Assembly: GCF_040215725.1 (NCBI RefSeq)
Contig: NZ_CP157968.1
Span: 1,488,001-1,552,000 of the forward strand
Source of the DNA: Rhizobium sp. ZPR4
GTDB lineage: Bacteria > Pseudomonadota > Alphaproteobacteria > Rhizobiales > Rhizobiaceae
Length of the DNA: 64,000 bases
Direction of reading: 5' to 3'
Numbering within the stretch: position 1 is the first letter of the stretch; every line of letters starts with the position of its first letter. A program made the position numbers and the translations under genes. Shown in pieces: positions 43,246-52,148 of the stretch. Below the pieces are notes generated by a model that ran no database searches, was not told the origin of the DNA, and saw nothing but the letters and a program-made list of their open reading frames with translations.

Positions 43246-44373
43246 CTAAAGCGCCGGCTCCCGCTGACGCTGTTTCTTTGCCTTCGTCGACCCCAGCGTC
43301 AGCCCAAGCCGCTGAAGGCTTTCGCTGGCGCCGTCGGCGCGATCGTCGTGGACGGCCAGAATGTTCGCCACCGTGCCGACCTGAAAATTCAAGTCGAGTT
43401 CCTCGGGCGAGGTCATGCGGATCAGCTTATTTTGCGCGCTGTTCCAGATGCGGTAACCGCGTTCGGTGAGTTGCTGATGGATCGCACCCGGCGTCGTTTT
43501 TGACAGAACGGAGAGCATGTCGCGGTTGATCTCCATCAGGAGCGAGGGCTTATGTGCCGAGAGCGTTTTTTGCGCTCCTTTCAGGAACAAGCCTTCCGCA
43601 CCCTCGATATCGACCTTCATGACATCGGGGCGCAGGCTGCCGACGACGCGGTCGAGTGTCTCGACCTTGGTCATGCGCCCGACCCTGGTGTCGGCCGAAT
43701 TCGTCACCAGTCGCGTTGCGCCGGCGTTGACCGTGTCCTCGGCATTGTTGAGCTGCAATTCGCCTGGCGCATCGGCAAGGGCAAGTTGGCGAACGCTGAC
43801 GCGGTCCTCAAAGCCGTTCTCCAGGATCGAGCGATTGAACAGATCCCAGAGCTTCGGCAGCGGCTCGAAGGCAAGGACCGTTCCTTTGAACGTCGGATGG
43901 GCCGCGATGGAGAGCGAGTAGTATCCGACATTGCCACCGACATCGATGAACTGCCCGGTCTCGGGCAGAATGGCCTTGACGAGATCGACATCGAATTTCT
44001 CGTATTCGCCGCTCATGATGCCGAAGGATATGTGATACTGGCGCAGATCGAGATACAGCTTGAAATTGTATTTTGTCTCGAACAGAACGAAAAGCGATTT
44101 CGGCACGAAATTATTGAAGAGCAGTTCGCTATGGCGTTGGTGGAATTCGTAGGAACTGAGAAAACGCCGACGATGCTCGTCCAGAGAAATGTCCGTCAGC
44201 TGCAGCAGGTTCTGCCCGATGACGTTACGCTCGTCCTCGTTCATTGCGCGGCCGAGGATGAATTTGTAGCAGTTTTCGATGTCGTAAAAGCTTGTCACTT
44301 CGCTGCTCCCACGTCTTGCTGACCAACCGGATTTGTCTTGTTGCTGCATTTTGCTTGCATTGCTGCCTCTCAC
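43246..44373 (-). CDS. FkbM-family methyltransferase with N-terminal DUF4214-like module
   Basis: A 375-residue protein. Residues about 25-80 (FYDIENCYKFILGRAMNEDERNVIGQNLL, then FLSSYEFHQRH) are a DUF4214-like module. Then comes an FkbM SAM-methyltransferase domain: GQFIDVGGNVGYYSLSIAAH (SAM motif I), VLAFEPLPKLWDLFNRSI, and DVMKVDIEGAEGLFLKGAQKTL. The gene overlaps the upstream glycosyltransferase by four bases. It probably methylates a sugar of the capsule, either within the repeat or as a chain cap. Confidence 0.88.
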   Translation of the reverse strand: MRGSNASKMQQQDKSGWSARRGSSEVTSFYDIENCYKFILGRAMNEDERNVIGQNLLQLTDISLDEHRRRFLSSYEFHQRHSELLFNNFVPKSLFVLFETKYNFKLYLDLRQYHISFGIMSGEYEKFDVDLVKAILPETGQFIDVGGNVGYYSLSIAAHPTFKGTVLAFEPLPKLWDLFNRSILENGFEDRVSVRQLALADAPGELQLNNAEDTVNAGATRLVTNSADTRVGRMTKVETLDRVVGSLRPDVMKVDIEGAEGLFLKGAQKTLSAHKPSLLMEINRDMLSVLSKTTPGAIHQQLTERGYRIWNSAQNKLIRMTSPEELDLNFQVGTVANILAVHDDRADGASESLQRLGLTLGSTKAKKQRQREPAL

Positions 44374-45737
44374 TGCAAAGCAACCGAAGGCGATATTCTC
44401 TCGATGCGTCGTGAGGCGCGCTGGGCGGCGTGGCGCCGCGCCGAAAAATCGGCCTCGATCAGTGTCTCCAAATCATCGAAATGCGTGTCCCATCCGCTTG
44501 GCTGGCTCGGCTTGGTCCGGCGTTGCGGCGAAGCGGCGATCATGTCGAGGGCGGCTCGCCAGCTCAGCCCGTCCAGGGGATCGAGGAAGATGGCGGCCTG
44601 GCCTGCCGCGGCTTCGCGATGGGCGCTGATGTTGGAGGCGACGACAGGTGTGCCAAGTGCGATGGCCTCGGCGACGGGCATGCCGTAACCCTCCGTGAAG
44701 GAAGGGGCAAGAAGGGCGGCCGCGCCGGCGACCAGCCGAGCCAAGGCGGCATCCTCCAGCCCCGGTACTTCGATGACGAGTCCGGGCAGGGCAGGGCAGC
44801 GCTCCAGCATCGCCAGGATATGGCTGTTTTCCCATCCCCTCTTGCCGACGATGACCAGCCGTGGGGCCATCGACCCGTCACGCTCGGCCAGATATTGCCA
44901 CAGGTGCAGCAGCAGAATGTGATTCTTGCGCGGCTCGATCGTTCCGAGCGTCACGAAATATGGCATTCGGGGGCGCGCCATGTCTGATGATGGCGACAGG
45001 AAGCATTGTTCGACACCGGGCGGCAGCACGGCGATTGAGGGCGGCTTTCTATTGCTTTCCTGGGCAAAGGTGCGCAAGGCGCGGGCCGTTACCTGGGAGT
45101 TGCAAAGCACGAGCGACGCATGTTTCAGCACCGTCTCCATTCTGCGGCGATGTCGCTCCGGCTCCTCCGGTCTGACGAATTCAGGATGCGATAGCGGAAT
45201 GAGATCATGGACGTAGAAGACGCCGTTCCGGCCGGTTTCTCTAAGCCAGGAGAAAGCCGATGTCCGTTCCAGCCGGCTGTGCGATACGTGGACGAAAGAC
45301 GCCCTGTCCGGCAGCGTCAGGCCATGAGCGAAATGGTTGGCGACGGCATGCATGATCTTGCGCAGCTTTTGCGTGTGGGCGTCGCCCGCTTTCACTTCCG
45401 ACGCCGCCTGCCATCTGATCTTGCCATCGATAGCCGCGAAAATCCGCTCGAGAAGGGTGGCCTGCGAGGGCGATATTTCCGTCGCTGCCCAGCGGCTGTT
45501 GAGGATGGAAACCAGCCTGTCTGCTCGCTCAGAGGGAACGCTGATGGCGCCACTATTGCTCGTTTCGATAAACCAGGAAGGCTGCGGAAACGCTTGAAGA
45601 TTGGTCAGATCGGCTTGTTTGCGGCGCTCGTTCAACCAATTTGCATAATGAAGCTCATAGCGATCTATGCCTGTTGGCGTCGGGCAATGCGCTCGTTCCA
45701 TCAATCGCGAGATATCCATAACGACCGGCTTCGTCAT
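44370..45737 (-). CDS. Glycosyltransferase family 4
   Basis: A 455-residue GT-B enzyme. The opening VVMDISRLMERAHCPTPTGIDRYELHYANWL is typical of GT4 enzymes of surface polysaccharides; the C-terminal nucleotide domain has FVTLGTIEPRKNHILLLHLW, IVGKRGWENSHILAML and the motif PSFTEGYGMPVAEAIALGTPVVAS, with the two conserved Glu residues. It overlaps both neighbours by four bases (kpsC upstream, FkbM gene downstream), so it is made in the same operon. Confidence 0.9.
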   Translation of the reverse strand: MTKPVVMDISRLMERAHCPTPTGIDRYELHYANWLNERRKQADLTNLQAFPQPSWFIETSNSGAISVPSERADRLVSILNSRWAATEISPSQATLLERIFAAIDGKIRWQAASEVKAGDAHTQKLRKIMHAVANHFAHGLTLPDRASFVHVSHSRLERTSAFSWLRETGRNGVFYVHDLIPLSHPEFVRPEEPERHRRRMETVLKHASLVLCNSQVTARALRTFAQESNRKPPSIAVLPPGVEQCFLSPSSDMARPRMPYFVTLGTIEPRKNHILLLHLWQYLAERDGSMAPRLVIVGKRGWENSHILAMLERCPALPGLVIEVPGLEDAALARLVAGAAALLAPSFTEGYGMPVAEAIALGTPVVASNISAHREAAAGQAAIFLDPLDGLSWRAALDMIAASPQRRTKPSQPSGWDTHFDDLETLIEADFSARRHAAQRASRRIERISPSVALQ

Positions 45738-47851
45738 GTTTTTCTCGCCTCAAGCATATGGATGGCCTGCGCCAGCCAGCGCCGCCGCGACGGATTGGGA
45801 GCCGTGCCCAAACGGGAGCGATAGAGTTCGGCAACGACGTCTTCTGCTTCGCACGGAAGATTGGTGATGTTCGACCAGTATCGCGGATAGAGGATGAGCG
45901 TGCCGGCGACGAGCGCGTCGAGCGTTAAAGCGCGCTTTCGCCGTAACGAAACAACTGCATCGTGAGTAAGCCCCCAGCCGGCATAGAAAGGGAGACCATG
46001 ACACCATACCGGCTTTTCACGCAGCAGCGCCTCAAACCCGATCTGCGACGTTGCGACATGAACCTCGTCGACGGCGCTGAGGAGATCATCCAGATTGACA
46101 TTGCCGATAACGAGATTGGCAACCTCCGCCGGTGGGGATGGAGGCGGATGGCGGCCAGCCGCCTTCGCCAGAAGATCAGGGTGTTGCTTGTAGATGATGA
46201 ATGCCTTCGGTCTTGCGCGCCGGACGGCTTGGAGGAACTCGATGTCTGACGGATGACTTGCCATGCCAAACCGCAGCGAAGCGTCGTTCGGCACCTGCCC
46301 GGCCACCAGAACGATGTCGCGGCCTTCAGCGAGAGCACGGTAGTCCGGCGCCGGCTGCGGCGGCAGATTATATTTCGTGATGCCCATCGAGACGATGGCC
46401 TGCCGCAGACGCTTTGCCCGCGCAAGAAGTGCATCGTCGAAATTCGTCCTGTTCAGGATCGTTTCCAGCTGGCTTGGAGTGGAGGCATCGAAATAGATGC
46501 CCTGGTCATCGAAGCAGAGCGAAGAAGGGGGCACCAGCGAGCTGCCAAGACCGGAGGAACGAATGAAGCCGTCTTCAACTCGAATGATCGGCAATCTCTT
46601 GCCCTGCTTCCACAAAACGCATTCATCAGGAGGCGCGGCGTTGCCCCAAAGGACGATGGTGTCGGCGCTCTGAATCTCCGAGGCGCTCGGATTGGTGGCG
46701 AATTGAACCTGCGAGCGGGGACTGTTCAGATAGCGGCGCATGACCGCGCGTTTGTGAAGCGAGAAATTGACGCAAAGGTAACGGCCGGCCAGCGATCGGG
46801 CACGAGTACGCCATTCGAGCAGCCGTTCGACTGCCTGCTCGGCCGTGATCGGGTTGCGGGAGACCGGATCGACGTAGCGGGAATATTGAAAGAGCGCAGC
46901 AGCAGCAAACTCGTCTATGCTGACACGGCGCCCACGACGCGAGCGTGCCGTCGTTGCGACCGTGCCTTCGGCGCGGTCCGCGGTCAGTCCCCAGCCGGCG
47001 TAGGCGGGCATGCCGAAGGTGACGACGGGTATTTCCCGCAGAAGCGCTTCCAGCCCGAGTTGGCTTGATACCGTCCAAACTTCATCCACCACATCCAGGA
47101 GGGAATGTGTCGAGACAGGGCGGTCCACGAGCTGCACCCCTGCGGTTTGGGCGAGAGGTTGAAGAAAGCCCCGGGCCTGGCCTGCGACGACTTCGGGATG
47201 GCATTTGACGATGATATCGGCATTTTCCTCGGCAAGAGCCGCAGTCCACATTCTGGCGAAGGTCGCTGCATCGGCGCCCGCGCTTTCCACAGTGCGATTT
47301 CCCACCACCTCGTCGACAAGCAGGATGCGCCTGCGACGGCTTCGGCGAAACGAAATGGCCTCGTCCCTTAGCTGATTGTCTTGAGACAGTCGCTCGCGGA
47401 TGATCCATCGCCGCAGGTTGCCCGCACGCTGAATATCCGTATCGGATGGTGTATCTTGAAGCAGCGCCTCCAATCGCGAAGGCTGGCGGGCGGAGGAATG
47501 AATTCCGAGATCATCGGCGACGATGGAGATCGGCGACGTGGTGTCCGGACCAGTCGATTGGAGAAAACCGCCTGCCACTGTCCAGAAGGGCAGACGTAAC
47601 ACCTGCGCATAGAGGCGTGCCAGACGGGCAAGCGGCCCGTCACCCCAACCGACGACACCATCGGCGGCACCCATCGTTAATTCGATCGGCTTGAGCGACG
47701 CGGAGAAGGCAGGACCGATGAGAGGAAACCGCTGACGTGTCGGAAGAAAGGCGAGCAGTCGCGCGTTGGTCGGGGGCAGCCAGGACGGCTGCTCATTTGT
47801 CTTTGCCGAAGACCGTGTCTCCTGGGGAAAGATCGTCGAATCTATGTGCAT
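45734..47851 (-). CDS. kpsC: KpsC-like dual beta-Kdo transferase for capsule lipid linker
   Basis: A 705-residue protein with two homologous halves. The C-terminal half has VEDGFIRSSGLGSSLVPPSS, the family's signature, with IYKQHPDLL and EVHVATSQIGFEALLREKPVWCHGLPFYAGWGLT. The N-terminal half keeps VKCHPEVVAG and SSQLGLEALLREIPVVTFGMPAYAGWGLT, but its version of the signature is PFWTVAGGFLQSTG, with Glu-Asp and Arg lost. In group 2 capsules KpsC adds Kdo residues on the lysophosphatidylglycerol linker. The start is the ATG at 47851 with GGGGGG upstream. It leads the minus-strand operon. Confidence 0.88.
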   Translation of the reverse strand: MHIDSTIFPQETRSSAKTNEQPSWLPPTNARLLAFLPTRQRFPLIGPAFSASLKPIELTMGAADGVVGWGDGPLARLARLYAQVLRLPFWTVAGGFLQSTGPDTTSPISIVADDLGIHSSARQPSRLEALLQDTPSDTDIQRAGNLRRWIIRERLSQDNQLRDEAISFRRSRRRRILLVDEVVGNRTVESAGADAATFARMWTAALAEENADIIVKCHPEVVAGQARGFLQPLAQTAGVQLVDRPVSTHSLLDVVDEVWTVSSQLGLEALLREIPVVTFGMPAYAGWGLTADRAEGTVATTARSRRGRRVSIDEFAAAALFQYSRYVDPVSRNPITAEQAVERLLEWRTRARSLAGRYLCVNFSLHKRAVMRRYLNSPRSQVQFATNPSASEIQSADTIVLWGNAAPPDECVLWKQGKRLPIIRVEDGFIRSSGLGSSLVPPSSLCFDDQGIYFDASTPSQLETILNRTNFDDALLARAKRLRQAIVSMGITKYNLPPQPAPDYRALAEGRDIVLVAGQVPNDASLRFGMASHPSDIEFLQAVRRARPKAFIIYKQHPDLLAKAAGRHPPPSPPAEVANLVIGNVNLDDLLSAVDEVHVATSQIGFEALLREKPVWCHGLPFYAGWGLTHDAVVSLRRKRALTLDALVAGTLILYPRYWSNITNLPCEAEDVVAELYRSRLGTAPNPSRRRWLAQAIHMLEARKT

Positions 47852-48489
47852 ATAAGTCCCCCCAAAGATGTCCGCTAAGAGCGATTGCTCGCGCTTAGGC
47901 GAAACAGCCTGCGATGTGCGCTCACGGCGGGTTGAATGAGCTGAACCGCGTTCGGGGGCATGAAACGCAAGTGCAGCTGTTCGACAGCTTCCGGTATCGC
48001 GAGTGCGAGTTTGCGCCGCCTAGCCACGAGAAACTTCAGGAAGCTTCGGCAAAACTGGCCGATGAACAACTCTCCACGACCAGCCGAGGCAAAGTTGCTG
48101 CCGCCATGTTTTAAGAGGCCTCCGAGCTTTCCCATTCCGAATTCCTTGAACCAGCAAAGAGGGTGAAACGGCTAATCGAATGGCAGTTATTGCCGCCACA
48201 ATTCCACCTCGCCATACGGATCGCGTCGCCAAAGTATTAATTGCGACAGAAGGCAAATTATTCTTGTTTCTGTATGTAAAAATTTCGGAAGCGCGGAAAT
48301 ATATTTGACTTTCAAAGGATATATGGGAATCTCTTGCAAAGTAAATTGCCGTCGAAATCGTCGCGCGCGTTGCTCGGAATGACGAACCGAAACGATGGAA
48401 ACCGGCTGATTGCTATTGCTTGATCGGAGCTCCGAAAGGGCAGCTGTGGAGTGGTCTCGACCATTCCAAGAGAGATTTGATGGTCCCAA
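47852..48489. other. Intergenic region with divergent promoters of kpsC and the second kpsE-like gene
   Basis: About 640 bases without a supported gene. Open frames here (for example 47914-48114, 48187-48618 on minus) lack ribosome sites or known domains. The part from 48230 to 48330 is AT-rich and probably holds promoters for one or both flanking genes. I could not define -35/-10 boxes reliably. Confidence 0.5.
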
Positions 48490-49695
48490 ATGAGCCGTAT
48501 CGAGAATAACAAGGAATTCACTGATTTCGTTAGGCTGGTGAACGCACGCGCATCCGGCGTCGTCATAGGTCAACCGGTTTCCTGGCCGCGTTCCGTTGCG
48601 CGATGGGCCCGGTCGCAACTGCTGCTATTGCTCATCGTCGTCGTTCCAGGCCTGCTCGGGGCGGTTTACTACGGTTTCATCTGCGCCGATCAGTATGTTT
48701 CCGAAACGCAGTTCGTCGTGCGCAGTCCGAACAGGAATGCCGCGGGGCTGCTCAGCGGTTTTCTCCAGAGCACCGGCTTCGTTCGTGCGCAGGACGACAG
48801 CTACATCGTCACCGAGTTCATCAAGTCGCGCGCCGCCATGGACGCCCTGGTAAAGAACGATGATCTGACCGAGATCCTCTCCCGCCCCGAAGGAGATCTC
48901 CTCAGCCGCTACCCGCTACCTTGGGCCGAAGCCAACAATGAGGAGCTGTATCAGCATTATCTTCGTTTCATCAATGTGCGTACCGACAGCGGCAGCGGCG
49001 TAACTACGCTGGATGCTCGCGCATTTCGTGCCGAAGACGCCTATCGCTTGGCCAACGCCCTGGTTCAGCATGCGGAAGAACTCATCAACCGCCTCAATGA
49101 TCGGGCACGCGAGGATGCCATCCATTACGCACAGATCGAGGTGAACGACAGCCAGGCAAGGCTGTCCAACATGCAAAAGAGCCTGACGGATTTCCGCAAT
49201 CGTGAAGCGCTTGTCGATCCAAGCAAGCAATCATCCGCCGCTTTGGACATGATTGCCCGGCTTTCGGACGACCTGGCCGACAGCAAGGCGCGTCTTTCCG
49301 CACTGGAAGAACAGGCACCGCAAAGTCCGCAAGGCGAATCGCTTAGGGCGCGCGTGGCGGCGATGGAGCGGCAGATCAGTGATGAACGGGCACGTATCGT
49401 CGGTAGTGACGGCTCGATGGCGCCTCGCATCGCGCAATATGAGCAACTGCTGCTGGAGAGGGAAATGGCCGCGAAGATGCTGACATCGGCTACTGTTTCC
49501 CTGGAAAATGCAAGGATCGATGCACAGCGGCAACAATTGTATCTGGAGCGAATCGCCGATCCGAATTTGCCGGATCATGCGCTGTACCCGAAGCGCCTCG
49601 GTTCGTTTCTGATGTTGCTTGCGGTTTGCTTCGCAACGTTCTGGATCGTGCGCTTCTTCGCGATCCAGGTATACGAGCATGCGGCTCAGCAATGA
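48490..49695 (+). CDS. kpsE: KpsE-type capsule polysaccharide export inner-membrane protein, copy 2
   Basis: A 401-residue protein of the same family as the product of 39850-41061. Layout: N-terminal membrane segment (LLLLLIVVVPGLLGAVYYGF), YVSETQFVVRSP, the GFLQSTGFVRAQDDSYIVTEFIKSR segment that both copies share, a long coiled coil (VNDSQARLSNMQKSLTDFRN through AMERQISDERARIV), and a C-terminal membrane segment (LGSFLMLLAVCFATFWIVRFF). It ends with an ATGA overlap with kpsT, so these two export proteins are made together. Local ribosome-site sequence before the ATG at 48490 is weak. Confidence 0.9.
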   Translation: MSRIENNKEFTDFVRLVNARASGVVIGQPVSWPRSVARWARSQLLLLLIVVVPGLLGAVYYGFICADQYVSETQFVVRSPNRNAAGLLSGFLQSTGFVRAQDDSYIVTEFIKSRAAMDALVKNDDLTEILSRPEGDLLSRYPLPWAEANNEELYQHYLRFINVRTDSGSGVTTLDARAFRAEDAYRLANALVQHAEELINRLNDRAREDAIHYAQIEVNDSQARLSNMQKSLTDFRNREALVDPSKQSSAALDMIARLSDDLADSKARLSALEEQAPQSPQGESLRARVAAMERQISDERARIVGSDGSMAPRIAQYEQLLLEREMAAKMLTSATVSLENARIDAQRQQLYLERIADPNLPDHALYPKRLGSFLMLLAVCFATFWIVRFFAIQVYEHAAQQ

Positions 49696-50426
49696 CCGGT
49701 CTCCCTTCCAGTCTCACGCAGATTGCTTCTTCGGGGACGCCGGCGCCGAAGAGCGAAATCCCCTGGCATGAAGATGGCATTGTCGGCGTGTTCGACCTTG
49801 TCAAGGAATACGAAGTGCATGGCCGGATGCGCCGCGTGGTCGACGGCGTGACATTCAAGATCGGCCGCGGTGAAAAGATCGCCGTTCTCGGCCACAATGG
49901 GGCCGGCAAATCAACGCTCGTGCGCATGATCGCAGGGATAGAGGAGCCGACGTCGGGCAAGGTCGTACGCAACATGTCGATGTCGTGGCCCATTGCCCTG
50001 AGTGGTGGCTTCGGCGGTTCGATGACCGGCTTCGACTGTATGCGCTTCCTGTCGCGCATCTATGACAAGCCATTCAACGAAATTCGCAATCTGGTAGAGG
50101 ATTTCAGTGAGCTTGGCCGCTATCTGCGCATGCCTCTTAGGACCTATTCCTCAGGCATGCGGGCGCGGCTGGCCTTCGGCATGTCGCTTGCTATCGATTT
50201 CGATTGCTATCTCATCGACGAGGTATTGGCTGTTGGTGACAAACGCTTTCAATCACGTTGTTTTGAAGAGCTTTTCGTCAAGCGCAAGGATCGCTCGATG
50301 ATCATTGTGGGACATAATCTCAATGTGATCGGCGATCTGTGCAAGTCGGCGCTCGTGTTGAAGAATGGCCGCGGCCGCGTCTTCGACGACATTGAAGCGG
50401 CATTTCGCATCTACTCCACATTGTAG
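49692..50426 (+). CDS. kpsT: Capsule polysaccharide ABC transporter ATPase
   Basis: A 244-residue ATPase. The ATG at 49692 overlaps the preceding stop (ATGA). Walker A is GHNGAGKST, the C-loop region TYSSGMRARLAFGMSLAID, and Walker B CYLIDEVLAVGDKRF. The IALSGGFGGSMTGFDCMRFLSRIYD segment is characteristic of polysaccharide exporters. It partners the KpsM-type permease at 41226 and KpsE/KpsD proteins. Confidence 0.94.
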   Translation: MTGLPSSLTQIASSGTPAPKSEIPWHEDGIVGVFDLVKEYEVHGRMRRVVDGVTFKIGRGEKIAVLGHNGAGKSTLVRMIAGIEEPTSGKVVRNMSMSWPIALSGGFGGSMTGFDCMRFLSRIYDKPFNEIRNLVEDFSELGRYLRMPLRTYSSGMRARLAFGMSLAIDFDCYLIDEVLAVGDKRFQSRCFEELFVKRKDRSMIIVGHNLNVIGDLCKSALVLKNGRGRVFDDIEAAFRIYSTL

Positions 50427-51077
50427 CCCGGCTGACGAACGGTTGTGTGGATCGATAACAGTAGTGCACGCCATATTTGCAAATTGAGACAATATCGAGC
50501 GGTAGCTGCACGGTGCCTCCGTGCTTGCCTGTATCCGGTTGCTATGCGGGCAGCGGCACTGCGGATCATGACACAGGATCCTGGCTAAACCTCATGATGT
50601 ATTAGAATAATTGAAATGAACGTAACCTGTAGATTGTTTTTAACCGCAAGCCAGCGTGGTCTCAAAGCGACTTCATTTTACCCGCGGCCCCTGTGCACGC
50701 AACGAGCTTCCGCCAAGTCGATCGAGATAAATTAGTAACTACTTCTGCAACCTGTGCCAGTAGACGCGTAGGATATATTTGCCGATAGCGATTATTTTGT
50801 CCGATATCGTCGCTCGGGATATTCAACCTGTGGCCGCGCTACGAAGAGGTAGGATTCTGTATAACATCGTCACTATCTGTACTGTCGCGCTAAAATTCAT
50901 CGTGCTAATTTAATAATTAGTAATGCAACTTACGATGAACGGTCTTGCATCTCGAAGTGGGCGCGGGAGCAACGTGATGGAGTCGTCATAACGAACGCTA
51001 GAAAAATGTGGCCTAGATAGAAATCAAGTGTTAGCGATGGCTAATATGCAACCTGAGATTTTGAGTAGGATTAGCGG
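50427..51077. other. AT-rich intergenic region upstream of the AraC regulator
   Basis: About 650 bases with lower GC than the surroundings and no open frame of note. It is the likely promoter area for the AraC-type regulator and the kpsD block. I see no clear terminator after kpsT and no repeat worth naming. Confidence 0.5.
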
Positions 51078-52091
51078 ATGGCGATGTTGGAAAGAGTTGT
51101 CGAGCAGTGCGTTGGCACTTTCGAGGTGTATTCCCGGGATGCAATCATTCGCAACCTCGACATGCTTGAGCCAAACTGGAAATGGACGGTTCCCTCGGAA
51201 ACCTCAGGCGATTACTCCTTCAAATTCAGCAAGCAACCGCTTCAATCGGCCTCGATCATAAGCGCCGAGCATTCGGCCGGCCTCGAGGGGATCGCGAAGC
51301 AGGATCTGCCGCGCGTCAGCATCGTATTTGTTCTCGCGGGTGAAATAGAGATCAATCATCGGCGAATGCGCAAATCCCTGCGCATTCCTGCCAACTATGT
51401 CGCCAGCATCAGCGACCGTGCAGGCAAGCGGCTGGAGATCAAGCCACGCAGTTCCTGGCTGCTGTTTCAGATCCCGGAAGCCGTAATCCGGCAGCATTTC
51501 GAAGAACTGACAGGCAAGCCTTATGTACAGGAATTTGCGTTGGCACCGGTGAGCTTCCGTCAAGGTGGCGCGCAAGGGCTCTATCAAACGCTGCGCCAGG
51601 CCGAGAAGGATTTGACGACTGCTCGCCAGACTGAACGGATGATGCTCGCCAAGGCTTATGGCGAGCTCCTGCTGGTCAAGCTGTTTGCCAAGCTGCCGCA
51701 CAATCTGTCCGATGCGTTCAATCGCGGCACGCTTGAAAATGCGCCACGCCAACTCCTGAGGGCGGAGGCGTTCATGCGTGACAATCTGCATAATGCCATC
51801 ATGCTGGAGGATCTCGCGAACGCCGCCAGCTGCAGCCCGCGAGCGTTGCAGCGCATGTTCAAGACCTATCGGGGCGATACGCCCATGGGAATACTTTGCA
51901 ACTACCGGCTGGCCGCGGCACATGGCGCCATCAAGGGCGGTCAGGCCGAAAGCATCACCGATCTTGCCATGAGCCTGCAATTTTCCAATCCCGGGCGTTT
52001 CTCCGTTCTCTACAAACACGCCTATGGTTCCAGTCCTTCGTCGACCCTTCGTTTTACCCGGGAGCGCAGCGACAATGCCGGAACGGCCTAG
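51078..52091 (+). CDS. AraC-family transcriptional regulator
   Basis: A 337-residue regulator. The N-terminal 220 residues are a cupin-like or other sensing domain of unknown ligand (VSIVFVLAGEIEINHRRMRKSLRIPANYVASI), similar in shape to AraC regulators that sense quorum or small-molecule signals. The C-terminal DNA-binding part holds two helix-turn-helices: IMLEDLANAASCSPRALQRMFKTYRGDTPMGILCNYRLAAAHGA and ITDLAMSLQFSNPGRFSVLYKHAYGSSPSS. It lies directly upstream of kpsD and may control the capsule genes; that is inference from position. Confidence 0.87.
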   Translation: MAMLERVVEQCVGTFEVYSRDAIIRNLDMLEPNWKWTVPSETSGDYSFKFSKQPLQSASIISAEHSAGLEGIAKQDLPRVSIVFVLAGEIEINHRRMRKSLRIPANYVASISDRAGKRLEIKPRSSWLLFQIPEAVIRQHFEELTGKPYVQEFALAPVSFRQGGAQGLYQTLRQAEKDLTTARQTERMMLAKAYGELLLVKLFAKLPHNLSDAFNRGTLENAPRQLLRAEAFMRDNLHNAIMLEDLANAASCSPRALQRMFKTYRGDTPMGILCNYRLAAAHGAIKGGQAESITDLAMSLQFSNPGRFSVLYKHAYGSSPSSTLRFTRERSDNAGTA

Positions 52092-52148
52092 CCTGCCTCG
52101 CACGAAAGTGCCTCGTCAAAACTGTCTCCATGCCATTCAGGATCGTCG

